From contig NW_003314407.1 of assembly GCF_000143415.4 (NCBI RefSeq), positions 1 through 64,000 of the forward strand: 64,000 bases of DNA, in the 5' to 3' direction. Numbering within the stretch: the stretch's first letter is position 1; every line of letters starts with the position of its first letter. The notes beneath the pieces were generated by a model. That model was not told the origin of the DNA and did no database searches. It worked only from the letters and a program-made list of their open reading frames with translations. A program made the position numbers and the translations under genes. Source of the DNA: Selaginella moellendorffii (Eukaryota; Streptophyta; Lycopodiopsida; Selaginellales; Selaginellaceae). Of the stretch, positions 1 through 9,030 are shown piece by piece.

Positions 1-1998
1 AGCCTCACAACACCACAACAACACCCCACTCCACAAACGAACCCAACGCTATGGCTTGGGAAGAAACTTGCCTCCACAGCAACGCCCGCACTCTCCAGTT
101 ACGGCAGTGCCTGTGGACAGAAAAGGCAAGGCAAAAGTTTCTGGCTACCTTTGATTGCCCCGCATGAAGCTTTACTTCATTTTGCTGGCAATCAAAAAGT
201 TTCCCAGCTAGAAAATAGAGTGGAGATTGGTGCTGTTCACAATTTGTCTTCTCGCATGTTGAGTACCGCTGAAAAGCGCCTCCTTGCTCTTGGGCTCTCA
301 TTCATTCCTAATCCAGTGCCTCTCACGGCCAAAAAGATTATGGAATGCTTAGATGACTTTCAACGCTCAGTCCGTCTTCGTCATTCGTTTAAGGACAGCA
401 ACAGTCTTATACCAGAGTTTCGGGTTCCCAACCCAAACTTTGATCCTCCCCCTGCTTCCTGGCACATGGAGTCACGAGTTGCCTGCATTCGAGAGCACCT
501 TCTCCAACGTCTTTCCTGTTGTAAAAGACCTCGATCTTTTCTAAGAGGATGGAGACGTGATGCAGTCCTTGCACTGCGACACGATCATAGTATTGTGATT
601 AAGCCAGCTGACAAAAACCTCGGCGTAGTTGTTCTGGACCGCACGTGGTACATTCAAGAGGCTATGCGCCAACTCAATGATCCTCTTGTCTACAAGAGAG
701 TTGAGTCGATTCCACATCAACCCATGCATGAGCGCCTCCTCGAACTTCTCCTGAAGTATAAATCTTGCTCGTGGTTGGACAAGAACACAGCCAAGTACCT
801 CACCACTTTGCCCTCACCTCCACATAAAGCTTGTTTGTTGTATTTTCTTACAAAAATACACAAGCAGCCAATTCGTGGGAGACCAATTGCTAGCTATGTT
901 GGCTACATTTGGGAGCCACTTGCAAAATGGCTTCACCGCCAACTTTTTGGCATTCTCCTCCAACAGGAAACCTTTCTTATGGACTCCCACACCCTCCTTC
1001 ATGATCTTCATAAACAACAGCTCCCAAAAGACTGCCTCCTCTTCACTTTTGATGTGGATTCGCTCTACCCGAGCATTCCCACACGTGAAGGGCTCTATCG
1101 CCTCCATAAATTTGTATATAGAAATTTTGGAGATTCAATGCAAGCACGCTTTATCATGGCTGCTGCAGGACTCATCCTTGAACACAATTATGTTGAGTTC
1201 GATGGGAGTTATTTCCTTCAAATCCGAGGCACTGCTATGGGGTCAAACTTTGCTGTGGTGTATGCTTGCCTTTTTCTTTGTTCCCTCGAGGACGAGTTTA
1301 AGGCCACCTCTTCTAAATGGCCAATATATCTTAAGAGATATATTGACGATGGTGTCGGAATTTGGGATGGATCAAAAGAGAGCTTGGAATGCTGGTTGGC
1401 TAGCTATGGAAGCCTCTGCAATTCTATAAAGATCACCTCAGTGATCTCATTTGAATCTATGGATATTCTAGACATCCATTTTTTCAAAGGCCCACGCTTT
1501 GAGAAATGCAGGTGCCTAGACTCCACCACCTTTCAAAAGCCACTAAATGCATACCAATATCTTCCATGGAACTCAACGCATCCTCGACACCAAAAGATTG
1601 CCTTTATTCGTGCTGAACTTCGGCATTACCTCCTACGAGAGAGTAACCCTGAGAGCTTCTGTGCAATTCGCAAGCTTTTCTATACTCGTCTCCGTGCACG
1701 TGGATACCCAAGAGCCTTCCTTATTGAAGCTTTCCGGACAATCCATTATACGGACCGAGATAATGTGCTCTACTCTCCATCACGCAAATCCAGTAGCAAT
1801 AGTCTACAGGCCCCCCTCATTTTCAAGCTGCCTTATACTCTCCATAGTGCGGCACTTGATGTGGGGAACACCCTAAACCCTAAACAGGTGATTTCTGAAG
1901 TTCCATCAGACTCACTCCCCAGAGTGATCACATGCTGGACACGGTCCCCAAACCTTGCTTCCCACTTGGTTTCAGCGAGACTCCCACCATATGGATAA
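1..1998 (+). CDS. Penelope-like element reverse transcriptase, endonuclease-less (5' end outside window)
   Basis: Encodes a reverse transcriptase (RT) that would copy the element RNA, probably priming at chromosome ends. The frame is open from base 1 to TAA-type stop at 1998 without any stop; the first ATG-like start inside the window is a TTG, so the true start lies upstream. RT motifs run in family order: KPADKNLGVVVLDR (codons ~201-214), FLTKIHKQ with GRPIASY, the catalytic FDVDSLYPSIP (Asp at 1051-1053), GTAMGSNFA, the catalytic YIDD box (1339-1350), and the thumb segment FQKPLNAYQYLPW. These are Penelope-clade signatures (ADKN..VV near the N terminus and H-P-x-H-x-K in the thumb). The protein stops soon after the thumb and lacks a GIY-YIG endonuclease, as in the Athena/Coprina group. 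All catalytic residues are present, so it may be functional. The reading frame contains ACCCTAAACCCTAAAC at 1868-1883, a two-unit telomere-like match that is translated and may be chance. Confidence 0.9.
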   Translation, partial: SLTTPQQHPTPQTNPTLWLGKKLASTATPALSSYGSACGQKRQGKSFWLPLIAPHEALLHFAGNQKVSQLENRVEIGAVHNLSSRMLSTAEKRLLALGLSFIPNPVPLTAKKIMECLDDFQRSVRLRHSFKDSNSLIPEFRVPNPNFDPPPASWHMESRVACIREHLLQRLSCCKRPRSFLRGWRRDAVLALRHDHSIVIKPADKNLGVVVLDRTWYIQEAMRQLNDPLVYKRVESIPHQPMHERLLELLLKYKSCSWLDKNTAKYLTTLPSPPHKACLLYFLTKIHKQPIRGRPIASYVGYIWEPLAKWLHRQLFGILLQQETFLMDSHTLLHDLHKQQLPKDCLLFTFDVDSLYPSIPTREGLYRLHKFVYRNFGDSMQARFIMAAAGLILEHNYVEFDGSYFLQIRGTAMGSNFAVVYACLFLCSLEDEFKATSSKWPIYLKRYIDDGVGIWDGSKESLECWLASYGSLCNSIKITSVISFESMDILDIHFFKGPRFEKCRCLDSTTFQKPLNAYQYLPWNSTHPRHQKIAFIRAELRHYLLRESNPESFCAIRKLFYTRLRARGYPRAFLIEAFRTIHYTDRDNVLYSPSRKSSSNSLQAPLIFKLPYTLHSAALDVGNTLNPKQVISEVPSDSLPRVITCWTRSPNLASHLVSARLPPYG

Positions 1999-2017
1999 GC
2001 TACCTTGGACTTGCCCA

Positions 2018-2338
2018 AAGCTACCTCTTGCAAACTCGGAGTGGAATATTCCTGGAATATTCTGATGCTTTGAAATATTTTTTTTGAGGTTAGCTATTAA
2101 ACATGATGAGGAACAATTAGGACGTGCTGCATGGCTGATATCCATCACCATCACCGTTCACAATATACTGCTGTGAATAAGCTACCTCTTGCAAAGTCGG
2201 AGTGGAATATTCCTGGAATATTCTGATGCTTTGAAATAACTTTTGAGGTTGGCTATTAAACATGATAAGGAACAATTAGGACGTGCTGCATGGCTGATAT
2301 CCATCACCATCACCGTTCACAATATACTGCTATGAATA
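2018..2338 (+). repeat. 161-bp tandem duplication in Penelope element 3' region
   Basis: Two adjacent units (about 2018-2178 and 2179-2338) both begin AAGCTACCTCTTGCAAA and end near CACAATATACTGCTRTGAAT. They differ by a few substitutions and a short T-tract length change. Each contains the self-complementary GGAATATTCC followed by TGGAATATTC. Confidence 0.9.
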
Positions 2339-2379
2339 AGCTTCACACCACTAAGCTTGTTTATTTCCTATTTCAGTCT

Positions 2380-2635
2380 TTGAAATTTTCAACTTTTTTG
2401 AAATTTCAATTGATTATTATATCTTGTGCCTTGCACAGTGATGTCATTGAAGTTCACATCTATTCTCTACAAACCAAATTTGAGGGAAATATACTGAGCT
2501 AATTAAAATCACCACCACCTCTTCTCTGAAATTTTTCTGAAATTTCAAGGGACTATCACATCTTGTGCCTTGCACAAAGATGTCATTAAAACTCATATTT
2601 TATTTTCTACAAACCAAAATTTGTAGAAAATAAAC
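2380..2635 (+). repeat. Degenerate duplicated ~100-bp segment
   Basis: Segments near 2390-2480 and 2530-2625 share TGAAATTTC, ATCTTGTGCCTTGCACA, GATGTCATT and TTCTACAAACCAAA in the same order and spacing. This is a second, older internal duplication in the 3' region of the Penelope-like element. No reading frame of note is present. Confidence 0.7.
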
Positions 2636-2812
2636 TCATAATAATACCAATCAATACCACCATCATAATATATAAGATAAGTGGCTAGTGACAACCAAGT
2701 CTGTGAGGCTGTTCCTCCAAGCTTGCCTGCTCACACTCCACCACAAGATCTTTGAAATTCTAAAACAGTTGGATATTTTCAAAGCTTCTTGAATATTCTT
2801 AAGGCATCTGGG

Positions 2813-2820
2813 TATAAATA
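2813..2820 (+). promoter_or_regulatory. Putative TATA box of the Penelope terminal repeat
   Basis: TATAAATA lies about 35-40 bp upstream of the hammerhead ribozyme. In Penelope elements the promoter sits in the terminal repeat, so this is a plausible core promoter. The call rests on sequence only. Confidence 0.5.
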
Positions 2821-2851
2821 GAGGAAAAGAGGGGCTAGGTTAGACCATTTT

Positions 2852-2913
2852 CATGGCAACTACACCCGGCTGATGAGTCCCAAAAAGGACGAAACCAGTC
2901 TCGGGTTGTCATG
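2852..2913 (+). ncRNA. Type I minimal hammerhead ribozyme
   Basis: Self-cleaving RNA motif. Stem I forms between CCCGG (2865-2869) and TCGGG (2901-2905), extended beyond a 5-nt bulge by CATGGCAA (2852-2859) with TTGTCATG (2906-2913, one G-U). The conserved CTGATGA core is 2870-2876. Stem II is GTCC/GGAC (2877-2880, 2887-2890) with loop CAAAAA. GAA is 2891-2893. Stem III is only two base pairs (AC/GT around loop CA), so the predicted cut is after C2900 (GTC triplet). A very short stem III is typical of hammerheads reported from Penelope elements. All core nucleotides match the consensus. Confidence 0.9.
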
Positions 2914-3067
2914 CCAATGTATTTCCTTTCCCTTTAGTGAATTTTTCATTATAAATTTTCTCTAGTTTTTCCTCTTATCTCAGATTGCCATAGCCGATCT
3001 CTAGCATTCTTGAGTTCCACTGGATCAAGCAATGTGGAGTGCTTTTGTCTAATCGCAATTCCAAAAT

Positions 3068-3105
3068 CCTAAACCCTAAACCCTAAACCCCTAAACCCTA
3101 AAACC
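3068..3105 (+). repeat. Telomeric repeats (CCCTAAA)n directly after Penelope element
   Basis: About five CCCTAAA units, some with an extra C or A. With CCCTAAA on the plus strand, the chromosome terminus would have been to the left when these were added. Confidence 0.9.
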
Positions 3106-3166
3106 GCGGGGTGTCTTTGACCCTAAACGCTTAAATGCGCCTAAAACCCTAAACCCTAAACCCTCT
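3106..3166 (+). repeat. LINE 3'-end scar embedded in telomeric repeats
   Basis: The stretch GGGGTGTCTTTGACCCTAAACG followed by TTAAATGCGCCTAAA matches the extreme 3' end of the LINE at 13,270-13,310 (GGTGTCTTTGATCCTAAACGCC and so on). It is flanked on both sides by CCCTAAA repeats. The best reading is a LINE copy so 5'-truncated that only about 40 bp remain. Confidence 0.75.
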
Positions 3167-3172
3167 ACAGCA

Positions 3173-4463
3173 CACCCACGAGTCTTGGGAGGACTTGGAG
3201 TTATCAATCCAAGTGACATGGCAAAGGCACTGTGGTATAAAATCCTCCTCATTAGTCTTCAACCAGGTAACTAACCTTGGAGACTCATGTTCAGGCAAAG
3301 CTTGTTGGCAATCCGGCCTAGGCACAACACTACAAGACCATGGGAGGAGGATCCACGTTGGCTTTTTGTTGAAGGGCCAAAGCAAGTAGTCAAGGGTGGC
3401 ACATTGGTTCAAGGGTTCCTTAGGCTATGGAGTGAGTTTCCAATCAGTAGGGAAATGCCGGGGCAAGTGGAGGACTGGCTGAACCAGCCTCTATTCTTCA
3501 ACAACCTCTTCAAAGTGGATGACAGGACGTTGGGCAAGGAAGACCACTACACAATCTAGAGAAAGCTGCATGGCGAAGGCTTTCGAACTCTCAAGCAACT
3601 GGTGGGAGTTCTGGACAAGGATAGGAGGAAGACTACGAGGTGAATGTCCTTTAACCCAGGACGGTGGAGGAAAGTCCACCTTGATCTTCTTCGCATCATC
3701 AGAGCGGTGAGTGAGGTGAAGAAGGGGCAGCTCTGGCCTAGGTGCTATCTCAAACCTGGAGACTTTGTGGCTTGCAACGGGATGTGGAGCCAGGCAAGGA
3801 ATGAGTCAGCTTGGGGGCCTGGACACGGGCGTTTACGGCACCTACACCAACTTGGGAGGACAGCGACGTGGAGGTGTGGTTCATTGTGTCTCCCGAACAG
3901 AATGTCGGGCGTCCTTTTCAGGTTACGAGAGGTGATATGCTGCTGCCAATAGGAGACGAACAGGCCATGCCAATGGTGATGGACGACGAAGTCAAGGGTA
4001 GGATTCGAGTGGTACGACAGGCTTCGAGGCAGGTGGTGGTAGTTCAAGCGATGGCCACACTAGAGGGGGATGGCATTCTCAAATGGTGGCAACAGCAACT
4101 CATTGAGGATCTGGATTGGGACCCAGCAATATGGAAATGAGGAGTAAAGAGCTTCTTCTCATTTGAAGTCAAGGAAGCACAGGATGGTCTCTTGACCAGC
4201 AGGGAGGAGGCCCGAGGGGAGATCCCTAAGCTCTGGAAGAAATGGATGGAGCAAGGAGTCGAAGCAAATCAGGTGGTGGACAACACGCTAGCGTTCTAGA
4301 AACTACCGGTACAGGAGAAAGTCAAGGCCACCTCTTGGTTGGTGGCAAATAATGGGCTGCTAATAGGACAGCGGTTCCAAGAGGAAGCATGTTGACGATG
4401 CTTCCTCTTGGCAAGCTAGAGACGGCGCGACATGTACTTTGGAGATGTGACGTGGCGAGAAAG
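3173..4463 (+). pseudogene. LINE ORF2 C-terminal remnant, first part (interrupted)
   Basis: Remnant of a plant non-LTR retrotransposon ORF2, downstream of the RT core. It opens with GGLGVINPSDMAKALWYKIL, the conserved post-RT segment of plant LINEs. Next come PWEEDPRWLFVEG, WLNQPLFFNNLF, and the reverse-transcriptase zinc-binding domain: QEKVKATSWLVANN, then EEAC-stop-RC, then ETARHVLWRCDVARKV. A stop sits inside the CxxC pair (about 4390) and at least one frameshift separates the two halves of the finger. The 5' end is truncated at telomeric repeats. The reading continues after the inserted LTR element at 12,570, where ARKV is followed by WRQIF. Confidence 0.75.
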
Positions 4464-4468
4464 GTATG
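4464..4468 (+). other. Target-site duplication GTATG (left) of LARD-1
   Basis: GTATG precedes the 5' LTR, and the same five bases follow the 3' LTR at 12,565-12,569. This defines the LINE as the insertion target. Confidence 0.92.
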
Positions 4469-6427
4469 TGTGAGACACAAAATCCCTAGGCCCCAAAGTG
4501 GAGCTGGAAGGGCGCCACATGGTAGTGGCCGAAGCGAGAGCCAAACGAGCGTAACACGTTTGGACCAAAAGCTCCGACTTGAAAAGTCAAGAGCGGGAGT
4601 GGAACTCCCAACGAAGTGCTCGAAGAACGAGCACGAAGCGAGCAAAAGGCGAGGCTCCAAAAAGGGACCCAAAAGGGCCAACACATGACACGTAGGAGTC
4701 CGAGATAGACCCGAGTTGGAGTCCGAAGTGGAGTCCGAGATGGACCCGAGTTGGAGTCCGAAGTGGAGTCCGAGATGGACCCGAGTTGGAGTCCGAAGTG
4801 GAGTCCGAGATGGACCCGAGTTGGAGTCCGAAGTGGAGTCCGAGATGGACCCGAGATGGAGTCCGAGAAGGAGTCCGAAGTGGAGTCCGAGGTGGACCGG
4901 AGATGGACCCGAGAAGGAGTCCGAAGTGGAGTCCGAGGTGGACCGGAGATGGACCCGAGTTGGAGTCCGAAGTGGAGTCCGAGATGGACCCGAGATGGAG
5001 TCCGAGATGGAGTCCGAGATGGAGTCCGAGGTGGACCCGAGATGGAGTCCGAGAAGGAGTCAGAAGTGGAGTCCGAGGTGGACCCGAGATGGACCCGAGT
5101 TGGAGTCCGAAGTGGAGTCCGAGATGGACCCGAGATGGAGTCCGAGATGGAGTCCGAGGTGGACCCGAGATGGACCCGAAATGGAGTCCGAGATGGAGTC
5201 CGAGATGGACCCGAGATGGAGTCCGAGATGGAGTCTGAGATGGAGTCCGAGATGGAGTCCGAGATGGAGTCCGAAGTCGAGACCGAGACCGGGACCAAGA
5301 CCGAGACCGAGACCAAGACCGAGATCGGGACCGAGACCGAGACTGAGGCCGAGGCCGAGACCGAGCCCGAGCCCGAGTCCGAGTCCGAGTCCGAGTCCGA
5401 GTCCGAGTCCGAGTCCGAGTCCGGAGCCTGAGAGGGTGAAAGCCCAAAGCGTTCGTCTCCCAGACCCTGGGGGGTTTGGTGAGCTCCAAAAGTATAGTAG
5501 GGGGAGGACTGCAGTGGAGCCAGTTTGGCCAGGAAAGGCCAGTTTGGCCCAGGAAGGCCGGACCCAGTGTTGGGTGATGAGCTGCCCACTGGGAAGTCCA
5601 AGACTAGAGTGAACACGGACCGACAAGCGGGGTAGCTTGGTGAAGTGTTCAAGAGCCGGCTCTAGTTCCCCCGGGAGATCGACTGGCCGATGCTCCCAGT
5701 CCAAGTGTGGGTGGCACTACCTACTTGGATACCAGGCGTGGCTCAACGGAACCTCGCTCTAAGCCCATGGCTAGAGCACCTAAGGGCAGAAGGCGAGGAG
5801 AGTACCCAGGTGGCTCGCGTAAGGCCACGGTGTTCCGAAATGTTGCCCCAAAGGCCCAGACCATGGAAAGGAAGAGGAGCAGTCCTCTGGGGTAGTGACC
5901 AAGGACACAATCGTGTGGTGAGGAAGTCCCAGAGGACCGTGGGACTTAGTGGTCGGGCCTGTGGGTCTCGATCAAGTGGCAGTGTTGGCAAACACGGCCA
6001 AGGGCAGAAAGGGACTTAGTGGGGATTGACAGAGGGATATTGGGGAAGGCTATTCCCCTTGTCGGTGGGCATCCTAAGGGTGCTAAGGAGTGGATCTCAG
6101 GTGACCACTCACGGATGGTTTGCCTAGTCTTGGAGAGCCAAGACTGTGATGCAAGTGGTAATGGACTACCAGTGTGGCAAAGGTGATTGGGCATGGCCTT
6201 AGCGTAACGGGCTGGCATGTCGGTGGTACCTTTGAGTGTCGGTCATGGGATCAGACACGTGGAGCACTTGGACCAAGTGCAAATGTTGAGTGGCATAGAT
6301 GCCATTCTCGGGGCTAGCAAGTCCCAAGTCCTGGATTGGACTTATGGAGGTTGTGAATGAGACTCCTCCAAGCGGTCGGAGGTGTGGTTAAGTGACTAAA
6401 GTAGAATGGAAAATTTAGTTGCGTACA
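4469..6427 (+). repeat. LARD-1 5' LTR
   Basis: Begins TGTGAGACACAAAATCCC and ends TTTAGTTGCGTACA. It contains the GAGTCC minisatellite (about 4692-5433), then the block GGTGAAAGCCCAAAGCGT (5435-5452) and a GGGGGG tract. Confidence 0.92.
4692..5433 (+). repeat. GAGTCCGAGATG-type minisatellite in the 5' LTR
   Basis: Arrays of GAGTCC and GACCCGAGATG hexamer-based units grade into GAGACC and then a pure (GAGTCC)n run near 5376-5430. Because the unit is a multiple of three and stop-free, most frames are open here on both strands. The resulting Glu-Ser, Asp-Ser or Gly-Leu repeat peptides are artefacts. Confidence 0.95.
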
Positions 6428-6430
6428 ATT

Positions 6431-6442
6431 TGGTATCGGAGC
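6431..6442 (+). other. Primer binding site, initiator-Met tRNA (LARD-1)
   Basis: TGGTATCGGAGC begins 3 nt after the LTR. It matches the usual plant tRNA-iMet site TGGTATCAGAGC with one change. Confidence 0.85.
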
Positions 6443-8917
6443 TGTTCCTTAGTCCGACTTTTATTGGTGCTCAAGTATATCACCACTGGTGTTGGCAACG
6501 GAAGGTCCGAGAAGTGGGCCTATCCTTGAGGAGTAGCAGGTCGGGAAGACATAGCTCTCCATTACAGTTCATGTGTGAACTTGTAGACAAGGTGGTGGAT
6601 AGAAAAGGGGCCAATAATGGAACGACTTTGGGATCTTGGGAACAGTGCAAGGTTTTCCTCATTGAGTTGAGGAGGTGATCCAGATGAGCGTTTGACTCAG
6701 CAAACGGGCTAATGTAGTTGGGGTAAACAACTATAGTTGGGATCACGGGGAAGATAGAGACTCCAAAAAACAATAAAGGAGTCACAAGTTTATCCTCACA
6801 TGGTTGAGGCTGGTGCTCATGAAGATGAGACCGGAATGGATGACCGTGAGAGGTCAAGTATGGATGAGGACACGAGTCCTCGAAATGGTAGCCGGGGCTA
6901 CCTCTAATAAATGCTGGAACAACCCAAGGAGTTAGGGGTGTATTAAGTGGATGAGTTGGTATTCTCATCACATGGACAAGTAGTCCTAAGGGGCAAAGGT
7001 TGCCCCCAGAGAACAAAATCAAGTGTCGGAGTAACACTTGTGAAAATAGTCCTTTTGAGTAGGACAGGAATGCAAGAAGTGTATTCCAGTGAGCTAGTGC
7101 CTCACAAGTAGGACCTTACGGGTTTGTGGATTAACCAAGTCCAAAACTGCTAGACGACTCAAGTAGAGTCAAGGGATGGTCCTAAAAGGACTGATGGAAA
7201 CATTTGGACTGAGGTGCGTTGTACCCCACAAAGGATGGGGGGGGATCATAGGATCCAAGGATGAGAACAGAGAGTATCTCATCGATGGCAAAATGTGCCA
7301 TGCTAAAGTCGTGGGAAAGGTGTTCCCAAAAAAAGAAAACAACTTTGACGCAAAGTTGTGTGTGACCTCTATGATGCAGTGCTAACGGATGGTTGGCATG
7401 AGAAAGAGCGGTGTTGGTCTTGGCAAAGACATAAACACGAAGGGGAAGTGTCATAGAGGTAGGCTCGTGGAGCCGATGGTGTAGAGACACCAAATGTGCC
7501 AAGGTGTGATACCTTGAGGCTATGTTGGTGGGTTCATGAGAACCCCTTGCCAAAGGAATCCCAATGGAAATGGGAATGGCATAGCCTAAGCTGCAGAGCA
7601 TGCAGTTGGAGTGTGGTGACCCAGATAATGATGAAGGTGTGAAAGCACCAAACAATGAGTTGTAGGACTTGACAACTATGAGGCAACTAAGCAAGAGGTG
7701 CAAAATAACTGGTTGAACGGGTAGAAGGTAGCTACCCAAGACTTCTTAATAGCATAGGGAAGTCGGATACGCCCTTACGGGGGATAAGTTGCTTGTGTTG
7801 CGATATAGTAAGTCAATGTCATAAAAGGAAATACTCATTGTCAAGAAAGCCATCATTGGGACACCCGAACACTCTAGAACACCAGAAGGTGGTGTTTGAT
7901 GTCGCGAGGGCAATGGATAAAGCCCAAGGGACTAAGTCCCTAGCGAATGATGGATAGAAGGTGCTATCCTAATGTCCAAGGTTGCGGAGACAGGAGAGGA
8001 CTGTCTACCCGAGTTGGACAAAGCCAAAAATGGAATTTTGGCAAGGCTAGTGATGGGCATGGAAAGGCCCATAAGCAACAATGTAATCCCAGTGTGTGGG
8101 ATTATAAGTTGAGCATGCCCGGATTGAGGAACCACTCCCTGGGCTATTGGGTAGGTTCATCCCTAAGAATACTTGCTAAGGCATGATAGAAAGTGCAAAG
8201 CTATCCTCCTGATCTGGAGGAGAATGACCGAAGGAAAGGTGTGAAGCCAAAGGCAAGTAGTATTGGGATAGAACTGAACCATAGAAATCGAAGGGCATAA
8301 TCAAGGTTGGTTATGCCAGCTGGGAGTGGGGAATCAAGTGGGGGCTCGAGGGTGTTGCCGCTAGCAACCGTGATGCCATGGAGAGTCTAAAATATGGAAT
8401 TATCCATGTTAGACTATGTGGCATTTGGAAGGCTTGCAAAAGGGAGGCCTTAGCAAGCTGAGGGACAGAGTTCCTTCAAGGTTCCCAAAGACGATTCTAG
8501 GTAGCTTAGTACCTAGAAAGGCCAAGTGTAAATGGTTCATGGAACGCGCAAAATCAGAGTGGCGCAGCAGAAGCGTGGTCTTGAAGTTTGCCATGAGGCA
8601 AGGCTATCAAGGTTAGGGAAGTAGTTCCCGAGTGTTCAAAGAGAGGGCTTTGAACGAAAGTCGATGGTCAAGGACTTTCACGCTTATGCAGGAACCATGT
8701 TACAGTGGTCGGAGAACTTGCCAAGCGAGATTGGCACGTCGGGGGAACAAATACCCTAGTTGAAGGTGATAACTTCAAAAAGGGTGGGCCATGGGGCCGA
8801 GCATGGAGGAGTCCATGCATGATCACAGACATGTCAAATGAGAGGACTTGGCAGTGTGGAGGAACTAGGTTCCTAAGCTGTGATCTGTAGCGCGCTTTAA
8901 AAATAAGTTGGTGCACC

Positions 8918-9030
8918 GGCGTGGGGAGTCACGCCAGGCATCTTGTGTGATGCCGTCCGTAGATGCATATACGGAGGTTGGGTTCAAGTCCCGACCCTCT
9001 AGTGCTTGGGTTCGAGTCCCAAATCACTAG
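8918..9030 (+). ncRNA. Five-hairpin tRNA-like structured RNA element
   Basis: Five consecutive perfect or near-perfect hairpins: GGCGTG/CACGCC (8918-8935), GGCATC/GATGCC (8937-8954), CCGTA/TACGG (8957-8974), GTTGGG/CCCGAC with loop TTCAAGT (8977-8995), and CTAGTG-C-TTGGG/CCCAA-AT-CACTAG with loop TTCGAGT (8999-9030). The last two have canonical tRNA T-arm loops, and the order resembles D, anticodon, variable and T arms. The divergent copy at 50,535-50,647 keeps every stem. Its differences lie in loops or junctions, except one that turns a G-U pair into A-U. No acceptor stem for a true tRNA was found. The role is unknown; packaging, dimerisation, or a Pol III B-box are possibilities. Confidence 0.75.

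Larger units (their letters stand above)
1..3067 (+). mobile_element. Penelope-like retroelement (Athena/Coprina type), 3' portion
   Basis: The RT reading frame is followed by about 1.07 kb of non-coding DNA holding a 161-bp tandem duplication, a TATA box and a hammerhead ribozyme, and then directly by CCCTAAA telomeric repeats on the same strand. Known for the family: endonuclease-deficient Penelope elements attach at chromosome ends by priming on the G-rich 3' overhang, which leaves (CCCTAAA)n immediately downstream of the sense 3' end, as seen here. Penelope elements also carry hammerhead motifs in their terminal repeats. The 5' part and any upstream ribozyme copy lie outside the window. 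Confidence 0.8.

Noticed and set aside
151-153. TTG at 151 as the start of the Penelope RT
   Set aside because: The frame is open from base 1 upstream of it; the true start is outside the window.
1868-1883. Telomere repeat insertion inside the RT gene
   Set aside because: Only two units, in frame and coding; chance cannot be excluded.
2044-2063. Heat-shock element (GGAATATTCC then TGGAATATTC)
   Set aside because: Spacing between the GAA/TTC pentamers is one base off consensus, and there is no promoter context next to it.
4692-5433. CRISPR array
   Set aside because: The repeats are contiguous hexamer-based units without unique spacers, and the context is eukaryotic.
4716-5612. Long Glu-Ser/Arg-Trp-Ser or Asp-Ser repeat proteins in the minisatellite (also 10,823-11,749, 52,326-53,136 and 61,338-62,059)
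   Set aside because: Several frames on both strands are open simultaneously because the hexamer unit is stop-free, and lengths vary between two LTRs of one element. No start or codon pattern singles out a frame.
6480-7739. Two 185-codon minus-strand frames in the LARD-1 internal region
   Set aside because: They are not preserved in the other LARD-1 copies (stops and length changes at 48,100-49,300) and show no protein motif.
8918-9030. A functional tRNA gene
   Set aside because: T-arm-like hairpins are present, but no 7-bp acceptor stem and no proper D-arm or anticodon loop can be placed.
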